Assembly: GCF_009696575.1 (NCBI RefSeq)
Contig: NZ_VULQ01000005.1
Coordinates: 62,001 to 126,000 of the forward strand
From: Anaerococcus porci
Lineage (GTDB): Bacteria > Bacillota > Clostridia > Tissierellales > Peptoniphilaceae
Length of the DNA: 64,000 nucleotides
Direction of reading: 5' to 3'
A program made the translations under genes and the position numbers. Under the pieces are notes generated by a model, which worked only from the letters and a program-made list of their open reading frames with translations, made no database searches and was not told the DNA's origin. Of the stretch, positions 55,451-63,621 are shown piece after piece (position 1 is the first letter of the stretch; the number at the start of each line of letters is the position of its first letter).

Positions 55451-55536
55451 AAAGAGGAATTGCAAGTTATGACATATACCACTTTACCGTCTTATCTAGT
55501 AAAGTGGACATATGAGTTATTTGCAAATCCTCTTTT
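55451..55536. terminator. long bidirectional hairpin between aldolase and DUF979 genes
   Basis: Outer arms AAAGAGGA-x-TTGCAA (55451-55465) / TTGCAA-x-TCCTCTTTT (55521-55536) and inner CCACTTTAC / GTAAAGTGG (55479-55487 with 55499-55507), with CATAT/ATATG between. It separates convergent genes. Architecture, with TTGCAA near the base, recalls the repeats at 45544 and 60098, but the sequence differs. Confidence 0.75.
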
Positions 55537-55543
55537 ATTTTAC

Positions 55544-56542
55544 CTAAAACGCTAAAACAAGCATTAGGATAATGTGAACTACTATAAGTGCTAGGGCTAC
55601 TGGTGTTTGAATTTTCATTATTGATTTTTCATTTTCACACTCAAGTATTGCTGCTGGTACTATATTAAAGTTTGCTGCCATTGGGGTCATCAAGGTTCCA
55701 CAAAAACCACAAGTCATTCCTAAAGATGCTACTATGGCTGGATCTCCGCCATTTCCTATTACAAATGGAACTGCAACACCTATTGTCATTACCGTAAAGG
55801 CTGCAAAGGCATTTCCCATAATCATAGTAAATAAAACCATTCCTATACAGTATGCTATTACACCAAATACTTTTGATTCAGCTGGCACTATTGCACTCAT
55901 ACCAGCTCCTATTATATCACCTACACCTGCTGTTGCAAAGATTCCACCCAATGCTCCTAAAAGTTGTGGAAGTAGGGATGATGAGCCTATTTGCATAAGC
56001 ATTTTTGCTGTATCTTCACCAGTTTCTTTAAATTTTGCATGAGTAATTGCAATTGCAAGAATTATTGCTATAACTGAAGTTATTCCTAAAACTTGGGCGG
56101 CTGAAAAACCGAAGAATATTTCAGATCCATCCTTCGCTGAATCTACTACAATTTTAAAGCTTTTAAATTGAGCCATAATCATTGCTATAATTCCCATAGC
56201 CAAAGCTGGGATAAAGATTTTATTTCCAGCTATTTTAGCATATTTAATCTTTTGTTCCTGACTTTGTTCTTTAAAATTACCCATTTTAACATTGTTACTT
56301 ACAGTTATGATAGCAATAACCATAAGGATTGCTCCTATAAATGCACCACCATATTGAAACTTATCGATTATAAATTTACCACATGAGAATAAAAATCCTA
56401 AAAGAGTCCAGAATAAAAATGTCCCTATAGGAGCATTCTTATTAGAAAGTCCTTTAATACCTGCAAGCAAACATATTAGACCACAAATTATATAAATAAA
56501 TTCATCGATAATTATTGTGTTTTGATAGATAAAATTAAACAT
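55544..56542 (-). CDS. DUF979-family permease subunit
   Basis: 332 aa, about ten hydrophobic segments. Typical are the GLICLLAGIKGL start and the conserved GMTCGFCGTLMTPMAANFNIVPAAIL. DUF979 is always next to DUF969, and the pair has been linked by gene context to 5-oxoproline uptake. No 5-oxoprolinase genes are seen here; a different substrate tied to the aldolase/dehydrogenase genes is possible. Overlaps DUF969 by 8 nt. Confidence 0.83.
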   Translation of the reverse strand: MFNFIYQNTIIIDEFIYIICGLICLLAGIKGLSNKNAPIGTFLFWTLLGFLFSCGKFIIDKFQYGGAFIGAILMVIAIITVSNNVKMGNFKEQSQEQKIKYAKIAGNKIFIPALAMGIIAMIMAQFKSFKIVVDSAKDGSEIFFGFSAAQVLGITSVIAIILAIAITHAKFKETGEDTAKMLMQIGSSSLLPQLLGALGGIFATAGVGDIIGAGMSAIVPAESKVFGVIAYCIGMVLFTMIMGNAFAAFTVMTIGVAVPFVIGNGGDPAIVASLGMTCGFCGTLMTPMAANFNIVPAAILECENEKSIMKIQTPVALALIVVHIILMLVLAF

Positions 56543-57206
56543 TCTTATCCTCCTTTCTTATCTTTCTTTCAAATAAATAACATTGGATAAGAGATATGAC
56601 TATCATAGCAACACCTGCGAATATTGATGCATTAGCTATGCTTGCTGCTGTTACATTATAACCTGCTTCAGCAAGTACACCTTGCATCAATAAAACACCA
56701 CTTGAAACAGGGAAAATATTTTGACCAAAAAAGTTTCCATAATTTTCACTAGCACCTGCAAGTGCCTTTAATTGCTCAATTTCTTCATCTGTTAGTTTGC
56801 GATTTTTCTCTGCTGCACCTTGAGCCATTGGTAAGATTATTGGCCTTATAAATTGAATATGACCACCTAATCTAAGTGAAAGAGCCGCAGCTACAGTTCT
56901 TATAACTATATAAAGACCAATAACAGCTCCAGCTGATGCTGATTTAATTTTTTGGATAGCTTCAGCAGCTCTTTCCTTTAAGCCATATCTTTCCATAATT
57001 GCTATAAGTGGTAAACCTAACAAAAATAAAGACATGTACCTATTGTTTACAAATCCATTACCAATTAAATCAAGTACTTTTATAAGGCTCATTCCTGAGA
57101 CAAGACCTGTAACAAGGCTTGAGAATAAAACGACTGCTACTACATCAAGTTTTAGGGCAAACCCTATAACTATAATAAGTATTCCTACTAATACGAAATA
57201 ATTCAT
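56535..57206 (-). CDS. DUF969-family permease subunit
   Basis: 223 aa, six to seven hydrophobic segments. Matches DUF969 in LGLPLIAIMERYGLKERAAEAI, RLGGHIQFIRPIILPMAQGAA and NYGNFFGQNIFPVSSGVLLMQGVL. Partner of the DUF979 protein encoded downstream. Its start is 115 nt from the divergent alcohol dehydrogenase gene, so the two may share a control region. Confidence 0.83.
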   Translation of the reverse strand: MNYFVLVGILIIVIGFALKLDVVAVVLFSSLVTGLVSGMSLIKVLDLIGNGFVNNRYMSLFLLGLPLIAIMERYGLKERAAEAIQKIKSASAGAVIGLYIVIRTVAAALSLRLGGHIQFIRPIILPMAQGAAEKNRKLTDEEIEQLKALAGASENYGNFFGQNIFPVSSGVLLMQGVLAEAGYNVTAASIANASIFAGVAMIVISLIQCYLFERKIRKEDKNV

Positions 57207-57320
57207 AATACCTCCTTTTTAAAAATTATATATTAAAAAAGATTTTTTTAAAAGACTTTCATAATTTTACTAAATGATATTTTACAATTTTGGGTAAAAA
57301 TAAACTAGAAGGGGGTTTTT

Positions 57321-58490
57321 ATGTTAAATTTTACTTACGATATACCAACAAAAGTACACTTTGGAGATGATGCTCTAGATTATATAGGGGAAGAGGCGAG
57401 GAAGTTTACAGATAAGATTCTTTTAACCTACGGTGGTGGTTCTATTAAGGATAACGGAATCTATGAGAAGGTTTTATTAGAACTTGAAGCAAGTGGAGTA
57501 AAAGTTTATGAATTATCTGGAATAAAACCAAATCCGAGAATAGACTCTGTTAGAGAGGGAATAAGAATAATAAAAGAAAAAGAGATAGGTGCAATTATTG
57601 CAGTAGGTGGAGGTTCAACTATAGATGCTTCTAAATTTATGGCTGCAGGAGCTATGGTTGACTTTGATCCATGGAAATTTATATCAGAAAATAAGCCAAT
57701 GAGTCCAGCTCTACCGCTACTTACAGTCTTAACAATGGCAGCTACAGGAAGTGAGATGGACTGCGGAGGAGTCATTACAAATCTTGAAACTAATGAAAAA
57801 TTATCATCAGGTCATAAAGATACAAGACCTAAGGTTTCATTCCTAGATCCTACACTTACCTATACTGTAAATAAATACCAGACAGCCTGTGGGACGGTAG
57901 ATATTCTTTCTCACATTTTTGAAAATTATTTTAATGTTGATGAATCTATGTACATGCTCGATAGGATAATGGAATCTCTTATGAAAACCGTAATAAAATA
58001 TGGTCCAATAGCCTTAAAGGAGCCTGAAAATTATGAGGCAAGAGCAAATCTTATGTGGGCATCAAGTTGGGCTATAAATGGCTTTGTATCAGCATCAAGT
58101 AAGTCATCTTGGACTGTTCACCCAATGGAGCATGAACTTTCAGCCTTTTATGATATAACTCACGGTCTTGGACTTGCTATACTTACACCAAGGTGGATGG
58201 AGTATGTCCTAAATGAAAAAACAGCCCATAAGTTTTATGATTTAGGAGTTAATGTTTTTGATATAGATAAAAACCTAGATAAGCTAGAAGTAGGAAAGAT
58301 TGTAATCAAGAAGTTAAATAAATTTTTCTTTAAAGACCTAGAACTTGATTCAAATTTGAAAGATATAGGCATAGATGAAAGTAAGTTTGATCAAATGTCT
58401 AAAAAAGCCTGTGGTAAAAAAGGAAAGATAGAGGGATTTGTTGAACTTAGTCCAGCTGATGTAAAAGAGATTTACTCAATGTGCTTATAA
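57321..58490 (+). CDS. iron-containing alcohol dehydrogenase (BdhA/YqhD-like)
   Basis: 389 aa, group III dehydrogenase. GGGSIKDNGIY and VGGGSTIDASKFMAAG bind the cofactor, and PLLTVLTMAATGSEMD is typical of the NADPH-type butanol dehydrogenases. Iron ligands are in CGTVDILSHIFENYF, HPMEHELSAFYDITHGLGLA. These enzymes reduce short aldehydes. Beside a putative aldolase pathway it could reduce glycolaldehyde to ethylene glycol, or lactaldehyde/acetaldehyde from deoxysugars. Confidence 0.88.
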   Translation: MLNFTYDIPTKVHFGDDALDYIGEEARKFTDKILLTYGGGSIKDNGIYEKVLLELEASGVKVYELSGIKPNPRIDSVREGIRIIKEKEIGAIIAVGGGSTIDASKFMAAGAMVDFDPWKFISENKPMSPALPLLTVLTMAATGSEMDCGGVITNLETNEKLSSGHKDTRPKVSFLDPTLTYTVNKYQTACGTVDILSHIFENYFNVDESMYMLDRIMESLMKTVIKYGPIALKEPENYEARANLMWASSWAINGFVSASSKSSWTVHPMEHELSAFYDITHGLGLAILTPRWMEYVLNEKTAHKFYDLGVNVFDIDKNLDKLEVGKIVIKKLNKFFFKDLELDSNLKDIGIDESKFDQMSKKACGKKGKIEGFVELSPADVKEIYSMCL

Positions 58491-58530
58491 AACTGGAAAT
58501 TTTCATATTTATTAAAAAAATTAAAATTAT

Positions 58531-58559
58531 TTGACATATAATAAATTTGAGGTTAAAAT
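58531..58559 (+). promoter_or_regulatory. promoter of the T-box/methyltransferase transcript
   Basis: TTGACA (58531-58536), 17 bp, TAAAAT (58554-58559), about 35 nt before the start of the T-box leader. Confidence 0.7.
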
Positions 58560-58594
58560 ATGTTCTAAGTTAAAGTATTTATTAAAACCAAAAA

Positions 58595-58830
58595 ACGAGA
58601 AAAGTAATTTAGCCAAGACTTAACAGAGAGTCCCATAAGCTGAGAAGGGATAAGATGAAGCAAAAATGAAAATGGCCTCCGATGGGCTTGTTCGATATTT
58701 AGAGCAAGACGGGATCTCCCGTTATAGAGATAGGATATGAAAGTATCTAAAGTGGCATAATATGCAAAAAAGGTGGTAACGCGGAAAAATTCGTCCTTAT
58801 TGTTTCGTAAGAAATGATAAGGACTTTTTT
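58595..58830 (+). promoter_or_regulatory. T-box riboswitch, probably methionine-specific
   Basis: A leader with the AGAGAG motif (58625-58630), a GCTGAGA apical loop, and the 14-nt T-box AGGTGGTAACGCGG (58771-58784) that pairs with uncharged tRNA CCA. It ends in a terminator with stem GTCCTTAT / ATAAGGAC (58793-58824) and six T. ATG triplets around 58666-58673 just before CCTCCGAT sit where the specifier codon is expected, and the downstream gene is a methionine synthase-like protein, so Met is the likely specificity. Confidence 0.88.
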
Positions 58831-58987
58831 AATGGAAACTTCCAAAGAGAAAGTCTAAGAGACATTTAAGTATCCTTACACCGTGAATGTTAATTATTTT
58901 ATGAGGTTTTACTTTATGAATTTTAAAAGCTATCATAACATTACTATTTAACTTAGGCCTAAAATATAATAATTTTAAGGAGACAAT

Positions 58988-60094
58988 ATGACAATCAAAG
59001 CACCATACAAATTCGACATAGTAGGATCATTTCTAAGGCCAGAAAGTCTTAAAAAGGCTAGAAAAGACTACGATAGTGGATTTATTACAGATGTTGAATT
59101 AAGAAAAATTGAAGATGAAGAAATTGAAAAATTAGTAAAAAAAGAAAAAGAAGCAGGTCTTAAATTTATAACAGATGGTGAATTTAGGAGAAGTTGGTGG
59201 CATTATGATTTTTTCTGGGGACTTAATGGAGTAGAAAAATACCAATTAGATGAAAAAGATAGAATAAAATTTCATGGTGAAACCCTTAGGCCTGATTCAG
59301 TAAGGATAGTTGGAAAAATAACAGCTAAGGGCCATCCGTTCTTAGAACATTTTAAATTCTTGCAACAATTTGAAGAAGAAGAGGTCAAAGCAAAACAAAC
59401 AATTCCTGCACCAGCCCAATTTTTAAGAACAGTCTATACTCAAATAAAAGAGGGGGCTATCTATGAAAATGAAGAAGATTTTATAAAAGATGTTTCTAAT
59501 GCTTATGGAGAATTTTTCCAACAAATCTATGATTTAGGTTGTAGAACAGTTCAAATAGATGATTGTACTTGGGGAGCATTAGTAGACGATGATGCTATAA
59601 AAGAATATGAAAAAGCTGGTAAAGATGTTGAAAAGTTAAAGGAAATTTACCTAAAAATAAATAACGAATCAATAGACAAGGCTCCAATAGGATTGAACGT
59701 ACTTACCCATATTTGTAGAGGAAATTATAAATCAACTTTTCATTTTAAGGGTGGTTATGACAAGATAGCAGACTATTTACTAGCTGGTGAACATGTAAAT
59801 GGATTTTTCCTAGAATATGATGATAAAAGATCAGGTTCCTTTGAAGCTTTAAAAAAAGTTCCAGAAGGAAAAAGTGTTGTTTTAGGTCTTGTAACAAGTA
59901 AACTTGCTAATCTTGAAAAAAAGGAAGATATAATAGATAGAATAAAAGAAGCGAGTAAATATCTTGATAAGTCTCAAATAGCAATCTCACCTCAATGTGG
60001 TTTCTCATCTACAGAAGAAGGAAATAAATTAAAAGAAGAAGATCAATGGAAAAAAATTGCTTTACTAAGAGAAATAGCTGAAGAAATTTTATAA
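58988..60094 (+). CDS. MetE C-terminal-domain-like methionine synthase (YxjG/YxjH type)
   Basis: 368 aa, cobalamin-independent methionine synthase catalytic domain without the N-terminal MetE half. FDIVGSFLRP, FITDGEFRRSWWHYDFFWGL, QIDDCTWGAL, THICRGNYKSTF (zinc ligands His and Cys), and ISPQCGFSS (third ligand Cys) are conserved. It transfers a methyl group to homocysteine from an unknown donor. The Met T-box upstream means expression rises when methionyl-tRNA is short. Confidence 0.88.
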   Translation: MTIKAPYKFDIVGSFLRPESLKKARKDYDSGFITDVELRKIEDEEIEKLVKKEKEAGLKFITDGEFRRSWWHYDFFWGLNGVEKYQLDEKDRIKFHGETLRPDSVRIVGKITAKGHPFLEHFKFLQQFEEEEVKAKQTIPAPAQFLRTVYTQIKEGAIYENEEDFIKDVSNAYGEFFQQIYDLGCRTVQIDDCTWGALVDDDAIKEYEKAGKDVEKLKEIYLKINNESIDKAPIGLNVLTHICRGNYKSTFHFKGGYDKIADYLLAGEHVNGFFLEYDDKRSGSFEALKKVPEGKSVVLGLVTSKLANLEKKEDIIDRIKEASKYLDKSQIAISPQCGFSSTEEGNKLKEEDQWKKIALLREIAEEIL

Positions 60095-60097
60095 AAT

Positions 60098-60255
60098 AAG
60101 GGAGCTGTTGCAAATTTTGAATTTTTAACCTTGTATCATTATAAGTTACTTATATACAACTTGAGAATAGTCTACCACTTAAGGAAACCAAATTGTAGTA
60201 AAGGAGCTGGTAATGGTTTTAGAACGATTAATTCATTCTGCAACAGTTCCTTTTT
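60098..60255. repeat. dispersed hairpin repeat, copy B (doubles as terminator)
   Basis: 158-nt relative of the element at 45544-45691. Its ends form GGAGCTGTTGCA / TGCAACAGTTCC (60101-60112 with 60239-60250) with a T-tail. The inner stem TACAACTTG / CAAATTGTA corresponds to GACAATTTG / CAAATTGTC in copy A, with a changed but still paired end base pair. Confidence 0.75.
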
Positions 60256-60302
60256 AATTGCCTAAAGTGGAATTATCCTATACAATATAAAAAGGTGAAA
60301 TT

Positions 60303-61127
60303 ATGAGAGAATTTAGTAGAGAAATCAAAAAAATAGTTATAAAAGTAGGTTCGTCTTCAGTTACCCATCAAAATGGTGGGGTTAATATAGAAAGAATTGA
60401 AGAATTGGCCAAAGAAATTGTAAATTTAGAAAATAAGGGAATAAGAGTAATCCTTGTATCAAGTGGTGCAATTGCAACAGGCGCTCATAGACTTGATATA
60501 GAAAGACCGAGAGGAGATGTTTCAGCAAAACAGGCTACTGCGGCAGTAGGTCAAGTTACCCTAATGAATACTTTTCTTAAGGCCTTTGCAGAGTATGGAT
60601 TTTCTATAGGTCAAATTCTTCTTACAAGAATGGTTGAAACTAATAAGATTATGCATGAAAATGCCGAAAATACCATAAATAGACTTATAGATATGGGAGT
60701 TATACCAATAGTAAATGAAAATGACACTATATCAACATTTGAAATAAATTTTGGGGACAATGATACCCTCTCGGCAGTAGTTGCAAAGCTAGTTGATGCC
60801 GACCTTCTTTTATTATTATCAGACATTGATGGACTTTATACAAATGATCCAAGAATAGATGAAGATGCAAAGCTTATAAGTGAGGTAAGTATCATAGATG
60901 AAAAACTTAGATCCATGGGAAAAGATGCCTATTCTAAAGTTGGTACAGGAGGGATGGCAACAAAGATAAATGCGGCAGCTCTTTGTATGGAAAGAGGAAT
61001 TGATACAATAATAGCAAATTCAATAGATTTAAAGAACATTAGAAGAATAATTAGAGGTGAGGATATTGGAACAATCTTTAAGGGAAAAACTAATAAAAAT
61101 GGGGAAGCTTTCAAAAATATCAAATAG
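60303..61127 (+). CDS. proB: glutamate 5-kinase, without PUA domain
   Basis: 274-aa amino-acid kinase fold, first step of proline synthesis. IVIKVGSSSVT at the N-terminus, VSSGAIATGAHRL, VPIVNENDTIST and the GTGGMATKINAA loop are conserved. It ends after the kinase domain, so the C-terminal PUA domain of E. coli ProB (367 aa) is absent, as in some Firmicutes. The 3' end overlaps proA by about 60 nt in another frame. Confidence 0.92.
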   Translation: MREFSREIKKIVIKVGSSSVTHQNGGVNIERIEELAKEIVNLENKGIRVILVSSGAIATGAHRLDIERPRGDVSAKQATAAVGQVTLMNTFLKAFAEYGFSIGQILLTRMVETNKIMHENAENTINRLIDMGVIPIVNENDTISTFEINFGDNDTLSAVVAKLVDADLLLLLSDIDGLYTNDPRIDEDAKLISEVSIIDEKLRSMGKDAYSKVGTGGMATKINAAALCMERGIDTIIANSIDLKNIRRIIRGEDIGTIFKGKTNKNGEAFKNIK

Positions 61128-62328
61128 AAAGCTTAAAAAACTTAAAACAATAGATAAAAATAAAATACTAGAAAATATAAAAACTTCTCTTGAAAAAAAT
61201 AGGGGAAAAATCATAAAAGCAAATGATATAGACTATAAAAATGGAGAAGATAATAATATGGCAGATGGTCTATTGGATAGACTAAAACTTGACAATGATA
61301 GGATTGATTCTATGATTTTATCAATTGATCAAATGATAGCTTTAAAAGATCCAGTAGGAAAAATGGAAGATGTAAGACGACTTGAAAATGGCTTACTTAT
61401 AGGAAAGAAAAAAGTACCTATTGGAGTTTTGGCAATGATTTATGAAGCACGTCCGAATGTAACACTCGATGCATCAATCCTTGCAATTAAATCATCAAAT
61501 TCTATTATACTAAGATGTGGGAAAGAAGCCATAAACTCATCACTCGCTATAGCAGCTGCTATTAGAGAAGGAATTGATAAGGCAGGATTTGATAAAAATA
61601 TAGTCCAAATAATAGATGATATAACAAGACAGTCATCAACCGAGCTTATGAGATTAAGTGGATATATAGACCTACTTATACCAAGAGGTTCCTTATCTCT
61701 TATAAATGCAGTAGTAGAAAATGCAAGTGTACCAACCCTTGAAACAGGAGTAGGAAACTGTCACCTATATGTGGATAAGTATGCAGATATTGAAAAAGCA
61801 CTTAGAATTTTTGAAAATGGTAAGACTCAAAGAATAGGAGTATGTAATGCTTTAGAATCCTTGCTTATTCATAAGGAAGTTAAAGATGAATTTTATGATG
61901 GCTTAAATGAAATCATAGAAAAATATAATATAAAAGTTCATGCTTGTGATAGAACTTTAGGGAAAATAAAAAATGCCATACCAGCAAATGACGAGGACTA
62001 TGGTAAAGAATACTTAGACTATGAATTTTCAGTAAAGATGGTAGATAACATAGATGAGGCTATAGACCATATTTATAAATACTCATCAGGTCATTCAGAT
62101 GCAATAATTACAGAAAAAATAAATGAAGCTAATAAATTTACAGAAGAAGTAGATTCAGCCTGTGTATATGTAAATGCATCAACAAGATTTACAGATGGTT
62201 CTGAATTTGGATTTGGAGCAGAAATAGGTATATCAACTCAAAGACTCCATGCAAGAGGACCTGTTGGACTTAATGAACTTACGACTTATAAGTATGTTAT
62301 TTTGGGTGATGGACAAATAAGGGGATAG
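61066..62328 (+). CDS. proA: gamma-glutamyl phosphate reductase
   Basis: About 420 aa. Conserved blocks: LLDRLKLDNDRIDSM, PIGVLAMIYEARPNVTLDA, SGYIDLLIPRGS and the catalytic Cys in TGVGNCHLYVDKYAD. Reduces glutamyl-5-phosphate to the semialdehyde. Start is uncertain. TTG 61066 follows GAGGTGAGG by 3 nt; GTG 61057 and ATG 61099 are in frame. The overlap with proB suggests translational coupling, which suits a ProB-ProA complex. Confidence 0.88.
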   Translation: MEQSLREKLIKMGKLSKISNRKLKKLKTIDKNKILENIKTSLEKNRGKIIKANDIDYKNGEDNNMADGLLDRLKLDNDRIDSMILSIDQMIALKDPVGKMEDVRRLENGLLIGKKKVPIGVLAMIYEARPNVTLDASILAIKSSNSIILRCGKEAINSSLAIAAAIREGIDKAGFDKNIVQIIDDITRQSSTELMRLSGYIDLLIPRGSLSLINAVVENASVPTLETGVGNCHLYVDKYADIEKALRIFENGKTQRIGVCNALESLLIHKEVKDEFYDGLNEIIEKYNIKVHACDRTLGKIKNAIPANDEDYGKEYLDYEFSVKMVDNIDEAIDHIYKYSSGHSDAIITEKINEANKFTEEVDSACVYVNASTRFTDGSEFGFGAEIGISTQRLHARGPVGLNELTTYKYVILGDGQIRG

Positions 62329-62402
62329 TTAAATTTCCTTAAATTTTAAATATTATATATAGAATATTGTAAGTAATTATATATTAAAATAATTCTTTGT
62401 AT

Positions 62403-62587
62403 CTTGGGAGACAGCCCAAGGGGATTTGCTCAATTAAGATAAGCATTATAAATATTAATTTTTAATATTTTTTGCATTACAAGTAATAATAATTTAACTT
62501 TACTTCTTCGTCTTAGGGGGAGGGAAAAAGGGGAGAATCGAAACTCCCCTGTTCCCTCCGCCCTAAGTATACGTAGATTATCTTAAT
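62403..62587. ncRNA. candidate structured RNA or DNA element between proA and proC
   Basis: A GC-rich three-part stem spans 62512-62567: CTTAGGG / CCCTAAG, GGAGGGAA / TTCCCTCC and AGGGGAG / CTCCCCT around the loop AATCGAAA. It is enclosed by a distal pairing ATTAAGATAA (62433-62442) / TTATCTTAAT (62578-62587) and preceded by hairpin CTTGGG / CCCAAG (62403-62420). No T-tract follows on either strand, so it is not a simple terminator. Nothing else in the 400-bp gap looks coding. Family unknown to me; strand uncertain. Confidence 0.5.
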
Positions 62588-62732
62588 AAGAAAATTTATT
62601 AAAATATCGAAACTACTAATTAAAGATATTTATTTAATAGATACAAAGCAGCATACTTTTGAAAATAGACAAATTAAAATATAGAAATAAGTAAATTTAG
62701 AAAAATATAATTTTCTATAAGGAGGAGGAAAT

Positions 62733-63500
62733 ATGAAAATTGGTATTATTGGTATTGGTAATATGGGATCTGCTATTGCCAAAGGACTTTTAGATGACAA
62801 TGAATTGTTTTTATCTAATAGGGGATCTAATCTTGATTTCTTTAAAGATAAAGATTGCACTATTAGTGATAATGAAAGTGTTGTTAAAAACAGTGATTAT
62901 ATAGTTTTAGCAGTAAAGCCAAAATATTATCCATCTGTAATAGCTGAAATTAAAGATTTTTTAAAAGATAAGATTTTTATTTCTATTGCTGCAGGTTTCA
63001 CTATAAAAAAACTTCAAGATTTACTTGGAGATAATAAAAAAATAGTTATGACTATGCCAAATACTCCAGCATCAATTGGAGAGGGTATGTCAATTCTTCT
63101 TCCAAATAAAAATGTAAGTGATGATGAAATTCAAAATGTTTTATCTATATTTTCATCTTTCGGAAAAGCAATAATAATTGATGAAGATCAATTTGATGTG
63201 GCAGCTGTTATAAATGGTTGTCTTCCTGCCTTTGTTGATTTATTTATGGAAGGCTTATCTGATGGGGCTGTATTGTGTGGACTTAAAAGAGATATATCCT
63301 ATGAACTTATAGCTCAAACTATAGTAGGTGCTGCTAAGCTTATGGATAAGACTAAAGAACATCCAGGTCTATTAAAAGATAAGGTGACAAGTCCTGCGGG
63401 AACAACTATAGAAGGAGTTAAAGCTCTTGAATTGAATAATTTTAGGGCTGCCCTTATTAAGGCTGTTGAAGCTTCTTTTAACAAGTCAAAATCTATGTAA
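62733..63500 (+). CDS. proC: pyrroline-5-carboxylate reductase
   Basis: 255 aa. N-terminal NAD(P) motif GIIGIGNMGSAIAKGLL, VLAVKPKYYP, TMPNTPASIGEGMS and the C-terminal signature LKDKVTSPAGTTIEGVKALE are typical of ProC. Final step of proline synthesis. Strong AAGGAGGAGG ribosome site; separate from proBA by 400 bp holding the candidate RNA structure. Confidence 0.94.
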   Translation: MKIGIIGIGNMGSAIAKGLLDDNELFLSNRGSNLDFFKDKDCTISDNESVVKNSDYIVLAVKPKYYPSVIAEIKDFLKDKIFISIAAGFTIKKLQDLLGDNKKIVMTMPNTPASIGEGMSILLPNKNVSDDEIQNVLSIFSSFGKAIIIDEDQFDVAAVINGCLPAFVDLFMEGLSDGAVLCGLKRDISYELIAQTIVGAAKLMDKTKEHPGLLKDKVTSPAGTTIEGVKALELNNFRAALIKAVEASFNKSKSM

Positions 63501-63511
63501 TTTAGCTATAG

Positions 63512-63545
63512 AAATCTTTCAAGATAAGTCTTGGGAGATTTTTTA
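63512..63545 (+). terminator. terminator after proC
   Basis: Stem AAATCTTTCAAGA / TCTTGGGAGATTT (63512-63524 with 63529-63541, two G-T pairs) with a T-tail. Confidence 0.8.
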
Positions 63546-63621
63546 CTAGGAAAAATAATTTTCAAAATTCAACATATCAGTGTATAATATTAATACATCA
63601 TTGGATTAAAGGAGTAAGGTT

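Noticed and set aside
62512-62567. GC-rich stem-loop as an ordinary proA terminator
   Set aside because: No T-run follows on the plus strand (TATACGTAG) or on the minus strand, and the paired region is nested within a larger fold.
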